Source of the DNA: Bacteroidaceae bacterium
Lineage (GTDB): Bacteria > Bacteroidota > Bacteroidia > Bacteroidales > Bacteroidaceae
Length of the DNA stretch: 51,150 nt
Direction of reading: 5' to 3'
Assembly: GCA_017469525.1 (NCBI GenBank)
Contig: JAFUGG010000037.1
Span: 1 to 51,150 of the forward strand
Part shown: positions 23,889 through 31,841 of the stretch, piece by piece
Layout: each line of letters begins with the position of its first letter
Position numbering within the stretch: position 1 is the first letter of the stretch
The notes under the pieces: model-generated
What the model was told of the DNA's origin: nothing
The model's input: only the letters and a program-made list of their open reading frames with translations
Database searches by the model: none
Translations under genes and position numbers: made by a program

Positions 23889-24317
23889 AACAACGGATTA
23901 AACGGATTAAGGGCAATGCTAAGATACGAGCATGAGACTTACCAAATCATTGGTGCAGCGATGAAAGTACATCGTGTTCTTGGTCCGGGGTTCACTGAAA
24001 AGGTCTACCAAGAAGCTTTGGCAATAGAGTTTGCTGAACAGGGAATACCTTTTGAACGCGAGAAAGAGATTCATGCGACATATAAAGGTGTAGTATTAGA
24101 AGGGACATACATCCCAGACTTTATATGCTACGACACGATAATCGTCGAGCTAAAAGCAGTGAAGGAACTGGATGATGTGCATCGCTCACAAGCCATAAAT
24201 TATGCCAAGGTTGCAGGCTTCAAACTATCATTGCTTATCAATTTTGGCGAATCCTCACTCGTAAAAGAACGTTTCCCCATAGGATAGAAATCCGTTTAAT
24301 CCGTTCAATCCGTTGTT
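23889..24317. mobile_element. Putative insertion cassette carrying a GxxExxY gene
   Basis: The left repeat at 23889-23910 (AACAACGG + ATTAAACGG + ATTAA) and right repeat at 24296-24317 are 22-nt inverted repeats with one mismatch. They bracket a single gene and sit exactly in the korA-korB junction. The right side has an extra copy of the AATCCGTTT word. There is no transposase inside and I cannot identify a target duplication, so the mobile nature is inferred. Confidence 0.6.
23916..24287 (+). CDS. GxxExxY-family protein (predicted PD-(D/E)XK-like fold)
   Basis: 123 residues. It shows the name-giving motif in GPGFTEKVYQEAL, the PDF.CYDTIIVELKA segment resembling the D...ExK core of PD-(D/E)XK nucleases, and the FGESSLVKERF end typical of the family. 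The biochemical role is unknown; nuclease-like activity has been suggested only from fold. The gene has none of the metabolic logic of its neighbours and is flanked by inverted repeats. Translation starts 5 nt after the left repeat, so the repeat is its leader. It is probably co-transcribed with korA and korB. Confidence 0.88.
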   Translation: MLRYEHETYQIIGAAMKVHRVLGPGFTEKVYQEALAIEFAEQGIPFEREKEIHATYKGVVLEGTYIPDFICYDTIIVELKAVKELDDVHRSQAINYAKVAGFKLSLLINFGESSLVKERFPIG

Positions 24318-24339
24318 GAAAATAATAAAAATAAGAAAT

Positions 24340-25335
24340 ATGAGTAATTACAGTGCTTCTGATTTCAAGAAGGGACAGCCGCGGTGGTGTCCTGGATGTG
24401 GTGACCACTTCTTCCTCGCCAGCCTGCATAAAGCGATGGCAGAGATAGGTGTGGCGCCTTCGCAGACGGCCGTCATCAGCGGTATCGGCTGCTCCAGCCG
24501 TTTGCCTCACTACATGGCGACGTATGGCATGAACACGATTCACGGCCGTGCTGCTGCGATTGCTACTGGCTGCAAGGTGGCAAACCCTGACCTCACCGTT
24601 TGGCAAGTCAGCGGTGATGGCGACGGACTCGCTATCGGAGGCAATCACTTCATACATGCCAACCGTCGCAACATCAACCTGAACATGATTCTGCTCAACA
24701 ACAGAATCTACGGCCTGACGAAGGGACAGTACAGTCCCACCAGCCCGCGCGGCTTCGTCAGCAAGTCCTCTCCATACGGAACGGTTGAGGATCCTTTCCG
24801 TCCCGCCGAGTTGTGCTTCGGAGCGAGGGGTCATTTCTTTGCCCGCGCCGTTGCCACCGATGCCCCAGGCACCGTGGAGATTCTAAAGGCGGCCTACAAT
24901 CATAAGGGCGCCAGCGTGTGCGAGATCCTGCAGAACTGCGTCATCTTCAACAACGGCACGCACGATGCTGTCTACAGCAAGGAAGGTCGCGCCAAGAATG
25001 CCATCTATTTGAAGCACGGCGAGAAGATGCTTTTCGGAGAGAACAACGAGTACGGCATCGTGCAGGAAGGCTTCAATATCAAGGCTGTGAAACTTGGTGA
25101 GGACGGTTACACAGAAGCCGACGTTCTGGTTCACGACGCGAAGTGCGAGGACAATACCCTGCAGCTGAAGCTTGCCGAGATGGAATGGCCCGTTGCGCTT
25201 GGCGTGATTCGCGACGTCGAGGCACCAACCTATGACGACTGCGTCTGGCAGCAGATCGAGGAAGTCAAAGCAGCGAAGAAGTACCACAACTTCGCCGAGT
25301 TGCTCGAGACAAACGACATCTGGACGGTAAAGTAA
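24340..25335 (+). CDS. korB: 2-oxoacid (2-oxoglutarate):ferredoxin oxidoreductase, beta subunit
   Basis: 331 residues. It begins with QPRWCPGCGDH (cluster/TPP region), then GIGCSSRLPHYM, and the thiamine diphosphate motif SGDGDGLAIGGNHFIHANRRN with NLNMILLNN. SPYGTVEDPFRP is typical of KorB-type subunits. It is the TPP-binding half of the enzyme whose partner is korA at 22041. ATG 24340 is chosen rather than an upstream TTG at 24313, which lies within the inverted repeat. The leader between the GxxExxY gene and this ATG is AT-rich without a Shine-Dalgarno. The transcript ends at the palindromic 22-nt array 25354-25441. Confidence 0.92.
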   Translation: MSNYSASDFKKGQPRWCPGCGDHFFLASLHKAMAEIGVAPSQTAVISGIGCSSRLPHYMATYGMNTIHGRAAAIATGCKVANPDLTVWQVSGDGDGLAIGGNHFIHANRRNINLNMILLNNRIYGLTKGQYSPTSPRGFVSKSSPYGTVEDPFRPAELCFGARGHFFARAVATDAPGTVEILKAAYNHKGASVCEILQNCVIFNNGTHDAVYSKEGRAKNAIYLKHGEKMLFGENNEYGIVQEGFNIKAVKLGEDGYTEADVLVHDAKCEDNTLQLKLAEMEWPVALGVIRDVEAPTYDDCVWQQIEEVKAAKKYHNFAELLETNDIWTVK

Positions 25336-25353
25336 ACATCTACATATAAAACG

Positions 25354-25441
25354 CGGCACGCCAAGTTTGCATAATTGGCGTGCCGCGTTGATGAATTCGG
25401 CACGCCATGTTTACGAACTTGGCGTGCCGCGTTTGTTTATA
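25354..25441. repeat. 22-nt array of alternately inverted units between convergent genes
   Basis: Four units at 25354, 25376, 25398 and 25420. Units 1 and 3 read CGGCACGCCA..., units 2 and 4 read TGGCGTGCCG..., so neighbouring units pair. AACGCGGCACGCCAA pairs perfectly with TTGGCGTGCCGCGTT (15 bp), and a second 10-bp stem forms from units 3 and 4. Unit 1 matches 19 of 22 positions with the array at 6871. It fills nearly the whole gap between korB and the convergent barrel gene and may act as a two-way terminator, though no long T run follows. Confidence 0.92.
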
Positions 25442-25448
25442 TCCTTAG

Positions 25449-28364
25449 CTAAAATCTTCCGCCCCCGCCGCCGAAGCCGCCTCCGCCACGTGGTCCACCG
25501 CCGCCATCGCCGCCTCGAGAGCCGCCTTCACCTCTGCCGCGACCGCCGCCCATGCCTTTTCCGCCGAAGCGACCGAAACGCCAGAAGGCCGAGAGCAGGA
25601 CGTAGCTGCGCACCATCTCGCTCTGTGTGTCGGTGCGGCTGACGGCGCTCACGTAGCGGTTCACGTCGTCGCGTTCGCCCAAGATGTCGACGGCACGAAG
25701 GCTTATCGTCAGTTGCTTGTACGGGAGGAACCTTTGGCTGATGCTGCCGTTCCATATCAAGTGGTTCGTATTCATAGCAGCGTCCGAGTATCCACGGCGG
25801 CTCTGTTGCTCTATGTCGCTGCCGATGCTCATGCCCCAGGGCGTTGTGATTTGGAAATTTCCGCCGTAGTTGAAGTTGTGATGGTCGAGGTTCGAGGCCG
25901 TTGCATTATTGCTGCGGTTGAGGTTGTAGCTGAACGAACCGTTTACATTTGCCTCTATTTGCCAGCCGTTCTCCCAGTCTTGTCGGAAGGTGAGGCGTAG
26001 CCTTTCGTTGAAGTTGCCGCTGTGTGTATGGTTTTCCACCGTTGCTTTGTCCTGGCTGCGGTATAGATATCCCACCGACTTCGAGCCGTTCAGCCTCGTG
26101 TCCGTGCGGATGCGCCAGTGCTTCTTGCTGTCCAGGGCCGTGTTGAAGCTAAAGGATGCCGATGCACTCCAGTTGCCGTTTACGTTGACGGGCATGGAGA
26201 CGCGGCCGCCCGTCACCTCGTTGTATTCCGTACGGTTCGTTGTGGAGTTGCGTGTGGTGTGGAACTGGAGGTTGAGTGCCGAGGTGCGTTGCTTGTCGGG
26301 AACGGCACGGCGGTACTCCAACTGGATGTGCTGGGTGAAGTTCGGCTTGAGCTCCGCGTTGCCGATACGAATGTTGAGCGGGTTGGCATCGCTGAGCGTA
26401 TCGGGAATCATGTCGGTGATGTTGGGCCAACCTGTATCGGCGTTGTAGCGGAGCTCGAGTTGTTCCTGACGGCTGAAGCGGTATTGGAAGTTCACGACAG
26501 GCGAGGCGTTGACTACGGTTCGCCGTAGCAATGTGTCGATGCGGCCTTTCTGGTAATCCACTTTGCTGATTTGCGGCTGCACGTTCCCGCCGATGGTCAG
26601 GCGGAACTTTGTGCGGTTGAAGCGTACCTGGACGCGCAGGTCGTGGTTCTGACCAATGTTGCGCGTGTAGCTGCACTGTTGCTTGTCTTGCACGACATAC
26701 TCAGAATCGAAGAAATCATCATAGTTGTAAAGGTTCACGCCAAGCATGTCGTTGAAGGGGTCGAAGATGGAGCGCACGTCGCGGTCATTGTCGCGGAAGT
26801 TGTATCGATAGTTGTAATCGAGTTGCAGGTAAGTCTGATAGGCGATGGGCTCGCTGTAGCTCAGGCGTGCGTTGAAGTTGTAGTTGTAGTTCGAGCCACG
26901 ATTGTACTGCACTTTATGATAGACGGAGTCGCCGCCGCTGAGTGCTTGAATGAGGTAATAGTCTGTCTGCGAGAAGCTGTTGCCCTGGCTGTCGGAGTCT
27001 CCGTAGCCGCCTCCGAGGTTCAATGTGATGTTTCGTCCGGGCTTCTTCAGCCGTTTGTTGACCTGCAGGGAGGCCGATGCGCTGATGTTTTTCGAGTTGT
27101 TCCAATTGTCGCCCACGCGGTGGTTCACGCCGATTTGCCTGGCAAGGGCAGCATAGTCGGCCAGCGGGGTGGGGGAGAGGAGGAAGGGGTCGTCGTTCCA
27201 GGTGGCTGACTCGTTGCCTCCCGAGCTGCCGCTCTTGCTGTAGTTAAACTCGGGGCGGAAGAGCAGGTTCCACGTCGAGTCGGGCTTCCATTCCACTTTG
27301 TACTGGAAGTAGAAACTGCCGTTGTGGCTCGAGTTGTGGCTTTTGCTGGCCGAGTAGGCTGAGTTCTTGAGCTCGAAGTTCTGGGAGTTCGACTGCGAGG
27401 CGCTGCTCGACTGGCTGAAGTTGCCGCCCAGACTGCCGTTCAGCTCCACTTTCTTGTTCTCCCAGTTCATTGTCGTGCCGAGCCGTTGATTGTCGGTCAG
27501 GCCGTTGCCCTGCGTGTTGTTCGCGTTGCCGACAAAGCTGAATTTCTGGTCTCCCTTGAAGCTGTTGAGGTTCAGGTTGCCGCTGTATCGGTCGTGGGTG
27601 CCGTATGCACCGTCAGCCCTGCCGAAGAATCCTTTCTTACGGTCCTTTTTGATGGCGAGGTCGAGCACTGTCCGTTCGTTTCCATCATCGATGCCCGTGA
27701 TGCGTGCCATGTCGCTCTTCTTGTCGTAGGCTTTCACCTTATCAACGATTTCGGCAGGAATGTTTTGCAGCACCATATTGCGGTTGTTGCCGAAGAATTC
27801 TTTTCCGTCAACAAGGATCTGACTGATGTTCTTGCCGTTGAACGTATAGCCTCCGTTCTCGTCCTGCACGATGCCGGGCAACTTCTTGATAAGCTCCTCC
27901 ACCATCGACCCTTCGGGCAGCTTGAAGGCATCGGCGTTGTAGGCCACCGTGTCGTCGATGACCGTCATTTCCGGCAGCTTTCCTTCGACGACGGCCTCAG
28001 CCATCACCGTTGCGTCCTCGCGCATCATGACGTCAGCCACCTTGAAGTTGCCGGACTTCTGGGGCAGCGTGAGCTTGAACTTCTGCGTCTTGAAGCCCAT
28101 GAACGACACTTGGAGTGTGTAGGTGGCAGATGGGATGCCGGGCAAGAGGAACTGGCCGTTCTGCTTGGTCGCCGCGCCGGCCACCATCGAGTCGCGTTCG
28201 TTGTAGAGCTTCACGGCAGCCCCCTCCATGGGTTGCAGCTTGTCGTTCTCGAAGACGGTGCCGCGTATGTTAAGCAACATCGCCTGCTTCTGCTGCGCTG
28301 AAGAAAGGGTGGCTGCAAGCAGGAGCAGAAGCAAGGCAATGTATCTGATGGAATGATTCTTCAC
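25449..28364 (-). CDS. Outer-membrane beta-barrel protein with Gly-rich C-terminal tail
   Basis: 971 residues. Signal peptide (MKNHSIRYIALLLLLLAATLSSA), carboxypeptidase-regulatory-like domain (about 30-115), a plug-like segment (LPGIVQDENGGYTFNGKNISQILVDGKEFFGNN), then a long TonB-receptor-like barrel (OMP_b-brl_3 type). The last about 45 residues are almost only Gly, Arg and a few others (GKGMGGGRGRGEGG...GGGGRF). Such proteins resemble TonB-dependent receptors without a SusD partner; the cargo is unknown. Translation appears to start at GTG (28362-28364), because the signal peptide begins there and no ATG lies in frame upstream nearby. GH43 lies 199 nt upstream on the same strand, separated by a 22-nt array. 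Confidence 0.85.
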   Translation of the reverse strand: MKNHSIRYIALLLLLLAATLSSAQQKQAMLLNIRGTVFENDKLQPMEGAAVKLYNERDSMVAGAATKQNGQFLLPGIPSATYTLQVSFMGFKTQKFKLTLPQKSGNFKVADVMMREDATVMAEAVVEGKLPEMTVIDDTVAYNADAFKLPEGSMVEELIKKLPGIVQDENGGYTFNGKNISQILVDGKEFFGNNRNMVLQNIPAEIVDKVKAYDKKSDMARITGIDDGNERTVLDLAIKKDRKKGFFGRADGAYGTHDRYSGNLNLNSFKGDQKFSFVGNANNTQGNGLTDNQRLGTTMNWENKKVELNGSLGGNFSQSSSASQSNSQNFELKNSAYSASKSHNSSHNGSFYFQYKVEWKPDSTWNLLFRPEFNYSKSGSSGGNESATWNDDPFLLSPTPLADYAALARQIGVNHRVGDNWNNSKNISASASLQVNKRLKKPGRNITLNLGGGYGDSDSQGNSFSQTDYYLIQALSGGDSVYHKVQYNRGSNYNYNFNARLSYSEPIAYQTYLQLDYNYRYNFRDNDRDVRSIFDPFNDMLGVNLYNYDDFFDSEYVVQDKQQCSYTRNIGQNHDLRVQVRFNRTKFRLTIGGNVQPQISKVDYQKGRIDTLLRRTVVNASPVVNFQYRFSRQEQLELRYNADTGWPNITDMIPDTLSDANPLNIRIGNAELKPNFTQHIQLEYRRAVPDKQRTSALNLQFHTTRNSTTNRTEYNEVTGGRVSMPVNVNGNWSASASFSFNTALDSKKHWRIRTDTRLNGSKSVGYLYRSQDKATVENHTHSGNFNERLRLTFRQDWENGWQIEANVNGSFSYNLNRSNNATASNLDHHNFNYGGNFQITTPWGMSIGSDIEQQSRRGYSDAAMNTNHLIWNGSISQRFLPYKQLTISLRAVDILGERDDVNRYVSAVSRTDTQSEMVRSYVLLSAFWRFGRFGGKGMGGGRGRGEGGSRGGDGGGGPRGGGGFGGGGGRF

Positions 28365-28430
28365 ATTTAATAAGACGTGCGAAACGGCGAATAGTTTAAT
28401 CCGAGCAGAAAAATAATGTCAATCTTCCGG

Positions 28431-28562
28431 ACGCATGCCGTCGCATCGCCAGTACTCTCGTGTGAGTACTGCAGTACCTACACGAGAAAACTCCAGTACT
28501 CACACGAGAGTACTGGAGTTTTCCTATAAAAAATTTTTTTGAGTACTGAGTTGAGTGAACTC
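28431..28562. repeat. 22-nt array abutting the GH43 stop codon
   Basis: Clear units at 28453, 28475 and 28497, with GTACTC...GAGTAC dyads around CGTGTG or CACACGA. Keeping the same phase, units at 28519 and 28541 end exactly one base before the stop codon of GH43 (28563). A further possible unit at 28431 has a GCATGC dyad. The sequence is unrelated to the other arrays except in period and layout. Confidence 0.85.
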
Positions 28563-29630
28563 TCAGAACTGCGGTCGGCTGACCATCCAGCAGGGGTGGC
28601 TGGTCGGGTTGCCCTTGTGGTCGACGAAAGTAAGCTTGCCGTCGATGTCCTTCAGCTCCATCAGAATCATCGGCCGTGGACGGTAATCGCCTTGGCGAGG
28701 GATGAGGCCTTCGCAATGGGAGTGCATCACCATGAACATGCGGCCAGCCTTGTCTGTAATGATTTCCCCGTTGTGGCCGGCACCGTTCAGTATGGCGTCG
28801 GGGCTTTCGGACGTGAGGACGGGCTCAGGTTCTGTCCAGCCCGAGAAGAGGCTGCTCGATGTGCTCAGGCAAAGGGTGTACTCATAGTTGTTGAAATGGT
28901 TCTTGGAGCAGAAGAAGTAGTAGAGTCCCTTATATTTATAGATGTATCCCCCCTCATAGGCCGTCGTGATGTAATGGGGCTCGCTGCCCTTCGCGTAGGT
29001 CAGGCCGTCCTTCGAAAGCTCGCGGATAAAATTGCCTTTGCTGTTCACGTCGCCATAGACGAGATAGTGGCGGCCGTCGTCGTCGAGGAAATACTGCCCG
29101 TCTTGCGGGGTCGGATGTTCAGGCGTGCCGACGTTCAAGGTGTTTGAATAGCGGAACGGACTGTCGATGTCGTCGGCCACGAGGACTACTTGGCGGTCGT
29201 TCTCCATTGAGACAAAGAGGGTGAGATACACCACGAGTTTGCCCCCGATGAGTGCCGGAGAGGGTGCCCAGAAGTTGATGTTCTGGTCCCCAGCCCCAGT
29301 CTTCATGGGGTCGGGCTTGCCGTCGCCAAACGGATCATGCGGGTTCGGACCAGGGAACATATCGCGATAGTAGGTCCAGTTGCACAGGTCCCGGCTCCGA
29401 TAAATCCTGATGGGGAAGCCCGTCTTAAAGCAGTAGAACCACTCGCCGACCTGCACTATCGACGGGTCCGGACAGTCGAAATCGGTCACAGGGTTCATGG
29501 CGACGGTCTTGTCGGGCATGTCTTTTCTGAGTTCAAACAAGGTCTTGTCGGCGATTTGACGCTCTGTCTGAGCCTTTGCAGTCAGACTTCCAATGCAAGC
29601 AAAAAGCAGGAAAAGAGAGATTCGGTTCAT
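28563..29630 (-). CDS. Secreted GH43-family glycoside hydrolase
   Basis: 355 residues with a signal peptide (MNRISLFLLFACIGSLTAKA) and the five-bladed propeller signatures of GH43: NPVTDFDCPDPSIVQVGEWFYCF (the catalytic base Asp), WAPSPALIGGKLVVYLTL, and TTAYEGGYIYKYKGLYYFFCS with the likely acid Glu, then AGHNGEIITD. GH43 enzymes act on arabinan, xylan side chains or galactan; the subfamily and substrate cannot be fixed from sequence alone. It has its own promoter (29666-29673), divergent from the DUF3298 lipoprotein. Confidence 0.88.
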   Translation of the reverse strand: MNRISLFLLFACIGSLTAKAQTERQIADKTLFELRKDMPDKTVAMNPVTDFDCPDPSIVQVGEWFYCFKTGFPIRIYRSRDLCNWTYYRDMFPGPNPHDPFGDGKPDPMKTGAGDQNINFWAPSPALIGGKLVVYLTLFVSMENDRQVVLVADDIDSPFRYSNTLNVGTPEHPTPQDGQYFLDDDGRHYLVYGDVNSKGNFIRELSKDGLTYAKGSEPHYITTAYEGGYIYKYKGLYYFFCSKNHFNNYEYTLCLSTSSSLFSGWTEPEPVLTSESPDAILNGAGHNGEIITDKAGRMFMVMHSHCEGLIPRQGDYRPRPMILMELKDIDGKLTFVDHKGNPTSHPCWMVSRPQF

Positions 29631-29665
29631 GAGTTCGTTACCTTTAACTAATCATCTTTTGCCTG

Positions 29666-29673
29666 CAAATATA
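29666..29673 (-). promoter_or_regulatory. -7 box (TATATTTG) for GH43
   Basis: On the minus strand TATATTTG lies 36 nt before the GH43 start. It is 42 nt from the opposing -7 box at 29716-29723, so the two divergent promoters share a short control region. Confidence 0.65.
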
Positions 29674-29715
29674 CGAAAAAAAGGTGTAATTCTTGCCATT
29701 CTTGGAATTTTATGC

Positions 29716-29723
29716 TAATTTTG
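29716..29723 (+). promoter_or_regulatory. -7 box (TAATTTTG) for the DUF3298 lipoprotein
   Basis: TAATTTTG fits TAnnTTTG and lies 36 nt before the ATG at 29759. A TTG near 29694 is a possible -33 element. Confidence 0.6.
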
Positions 29724-29758
29724 CCTGCAAATAAACCAACAAACCAATCAGACACGAA

Positions 29759-30523
29759 ATGAAAAAGTATCTCTCTATCCTTTCTTTGGCAGTCCTCTTC
29801 TGTGCATGCGAGGACTGGAAAGTCACTGATGAAAAACAAGACGAGCCCGCCTGGGGAAAGGCTTCCCTGTGCATCGAGAACCCCGTTCACGAGGGTGACA
29901 GCCTCTGCTACCACATCGAGTTCAATCTCGACACGCTGGCAGGCGACGGCCAGCTGGCGCGCTCGCTGGCTGACGTGCTGCGCGACAGCGTGTTCTACAA
30001 GCAAGGACTCGCCACCGTCCAGGAGACCATGACGGCCTATGCAGACAGCATGGAGGCCGAGTGGAAAGCGGAGATGGCCGAGATGTACGACCCAGAATCG
30101 GAATGGAGAGAGACACTCCAGTACTCCTACACCATTGAAGGCAGCCCCGTCGAGAACGACTGTGACAGCATCCTGACTTATCAGACGACCATCGACTGCT
30201 ATCTGGGCGGAGCTCACGGCAGCTATGTCATCTTCTATTATAACTTCGACAGGAACAGCGGCAAGCTTCTTGACATACGCGACTTTGTGCCTGCCGACAA
30301 GGAAAAAGAAGTGCTGAAGGCTATGGAAACACAGCTTTGCAAGGACTGGGAAGCCAAGGACGTCAACGAATTGCGCGAGAAGACAGGCATCCTCATGCTG
30401 GGCGACCTCTATCTTAGCAATAACTTCATGCCGAAGGGTGACAGCCTGAGCTTCCTCTTCAATCAGTACGACATTGCTCCCTATGCAGCCGGCCTGATTG
30501 GCATCACAATAAAAAAGCCGTAA
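29759..30523 (+). CDS. DUF3298-containing lipoprotein
   Basis: 254 residues. Lipoprotein signal with lipobox LFCAC, so it is membrane-anchored in the periplasm or on the surface. The C-terminal half has the DUF3298/RsiV-like features CYLGGAHGSYVIFYYNFDRNSGKLLDIRDF and FLFNQYDIAPYAAGLIGITI. The family includes anti-sigma RsiV and PdaC-type proteins and can bind lysozyme or peptidoglycan in some members; the role here is unknown. It ends 4 nt from the stop of the convergent clostripain-like gene, with no terminator between. Confidence 0.82.
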   Translation: MKKYLSILSLAVLFCACEDWKVTDEKQDEPAWGKASLCIENPVHEGDSLCYHIEFNLDTLAGDGQLARSLADVLRDSVFYKQGLATVQETMTAYADSMEAEWKAEMAEMYDPESEWRETLQYSYTIEGSPVENDCDSILTYQTTIDCYLGGAHGSYVIFYYNFDRNSGKLLDIRDFVPADKEKEVLKAMETQLCKDWEAKDVNELREKTGILMLGDLYLSNNFMPKGDSLSFLFNQYDIAPYAAGLIGITIKKP

Positions 30524-30527
30524 AGGC

Positions 30528-31709
30528 TCACCATCCCGTCTCGGCCCAACCAGCAGCCTGGTACCACGACGTCTGCTGGAAGTCCGCATTCCATCCGTAG
30601 GACTCGTAGGCGTCCAGTGGTACGAACATCGACACACCGCCGTAGCATTCAGGGTCGTCAATGTATGGATGGGTGCACAAATCGTTGCTGAACCAGCTTC
30701 TCGTCGAGGAATATGTACGTAGCGGCACGGCCTTGTCGTAGAGACTCATCCAGGCAGTATAGTCTTCTTCACTTAGGAGGCGGCACATCGTGGTGCGCAT
30801 GTCGAAGTAGTAGTTGTATTTATACAGACGGTTGCAATAGGCTTGGAACCCATAGGTGTCGGGCTCGGCATGCTCCATGAAGAAGGGCGTCAGCAGCTGC
30901 CCAGTTGCTTCGGCCAAGGCATCAAGCTGCGAGCAGTCGATGCAGGAAAGCAGTACGCCCTGATAGTAATAGCCGTTGTATGTATCGGGATAACCGCTGT
31001 CATAGCCGCTGATGATGCCTTCGACATCGCCTGCACAGAGAGCTTGGATGACCTTGTCATAGGGAGCCCCCGGGCCAGGTATCTCTGCGGGTGAACCTAT
31101 CATGTAGCGTGTCACGTCCCTCAACTCGTAGGCCACCTCGATGCATTGCATGAAGCATGCATCGAAGAAGATGTAGTCGAGCTTAGGCATGTGGGCAAGC
31201 ACGTCCCGAAGGACAGGAATCTCCATCTCCGCCTCCCCTTGTGTCGTGCCTGGTGTCACGTCTTTGCCAAAGGTGTTGCGGCGAGGGTTCCAACCCGTGG
31301 CATGCGACCAGAAGGTGATGCCGTAGTGGCGGGCAGGGAAGTAATGCTCTATGCGGCTGAGCGCTTCAAGCATCACGTCGCGGTCCGTGCTGCATAGCTC
31401 CTCGTCATATTGATGCCATAGCTGCATGCCGTTCTTCCGCGTAAGCTCGTATATGGCAGGCCGATGCGCCCTGTCGTCAATATAGACAATGACGTTGACG
31501 TTCTCTGGAATAAGGTTCTTGCCCTTCACCATCTCCGTCGTGTCCTCCCTGACCTGAGAGGAAAGGGAGTTGTCGGCAGCCATATAGACAATGACGGTGC
31601 GCTCGGCTTCTGCACGAGGCTCCTCTTCAGGAATCTCAAGCGTGTCGCGACAACCTGTCAGCAGAAACACATTATATAATATAATAATGTATAGCAGACA
31701 ACGTTTCAT
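30528..31709 (-). CDS. Clostripain-family (C11) cysteine peptidase, lipoprotein
   Basis: 393 residues with a lipoprotein signal (lipobox LLTGC). The peptidase domain starts TVIVYMAADNSLS. The catalytic dyad is His136 in FWSHATGW and Cys185 in FFDACFMQ, with AEIPGPGAPYD after it as in other C11 enzymes. Family members cut after Arg or Lys and some are activated by self-cleavage. Being lipidated, it likely acts at the cell surface or in the periplasm on host or own proteins. It faces the DUF3298 lipoprotein tail to tail. Confidence 0.92.
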   Translation of the reverse strand: MKRCLLYIIILYNVFLLTGCRDTLEIPEEEPRAEAERTVIVYMAADNSLSSQVREDTTEMVKGKNLIPENVNVIVYIDDRAHRPAIYELTRKNGMQLWHQYDEELCSTDRDVMLEALSRIEHYFPARHYGITFWSHATGWNPRRNTFGKDVTPGTTQGEAEMEIPVLRDVLAHMPKLDYIFFDACFMQCIEVAYELRDVTRYMIGSPAEIPGPGAPYDKVIQALCAGDVEGIISGYDSGYPDTYNGYYYQGVLLSCIDCSQLDALAEATGQLLTPFFMEHAEPDTYGFQAYCNRLYKYNYYFDMRTTMCRLLSEEDYTAWMSLYDKAVPLRTYSSTRSWFSNDLCTHPYIDDPECYGGVSMFVPLDAYESYGWNADFQQTSWYQAAGWAETGW

Positions 31710-31726
31710 GGGTGCAAAGGTACAAT

Positions 31727-31803
31727 AAAAGTTTAAAAGTTTAAAGGTTTAAGAGTAAAAAAGAGGTTTCACCTTCCCATTTTAACCTTTTTCACCTTTT
31801 TGA
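31727..31803. repeat. AAAGTTT repeat with inverted AACCTTT copy
   Basis: AAAAGTTT, AAAAGTTT, AAAGGTTT and AAGAGT are followed by CACCTT, TTTTAACCTTT and TTCACCTTTTT, a loose inverted arrangement in the short divergent gap between the clostripain-like gene and the histidine kinase. It may overlap promoters on both strands. Confidence 0.6.
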
Positions 31804-31841
31804 TGCAATAAGCAGGCATTTCTTTCCGTTATTATACTGTT

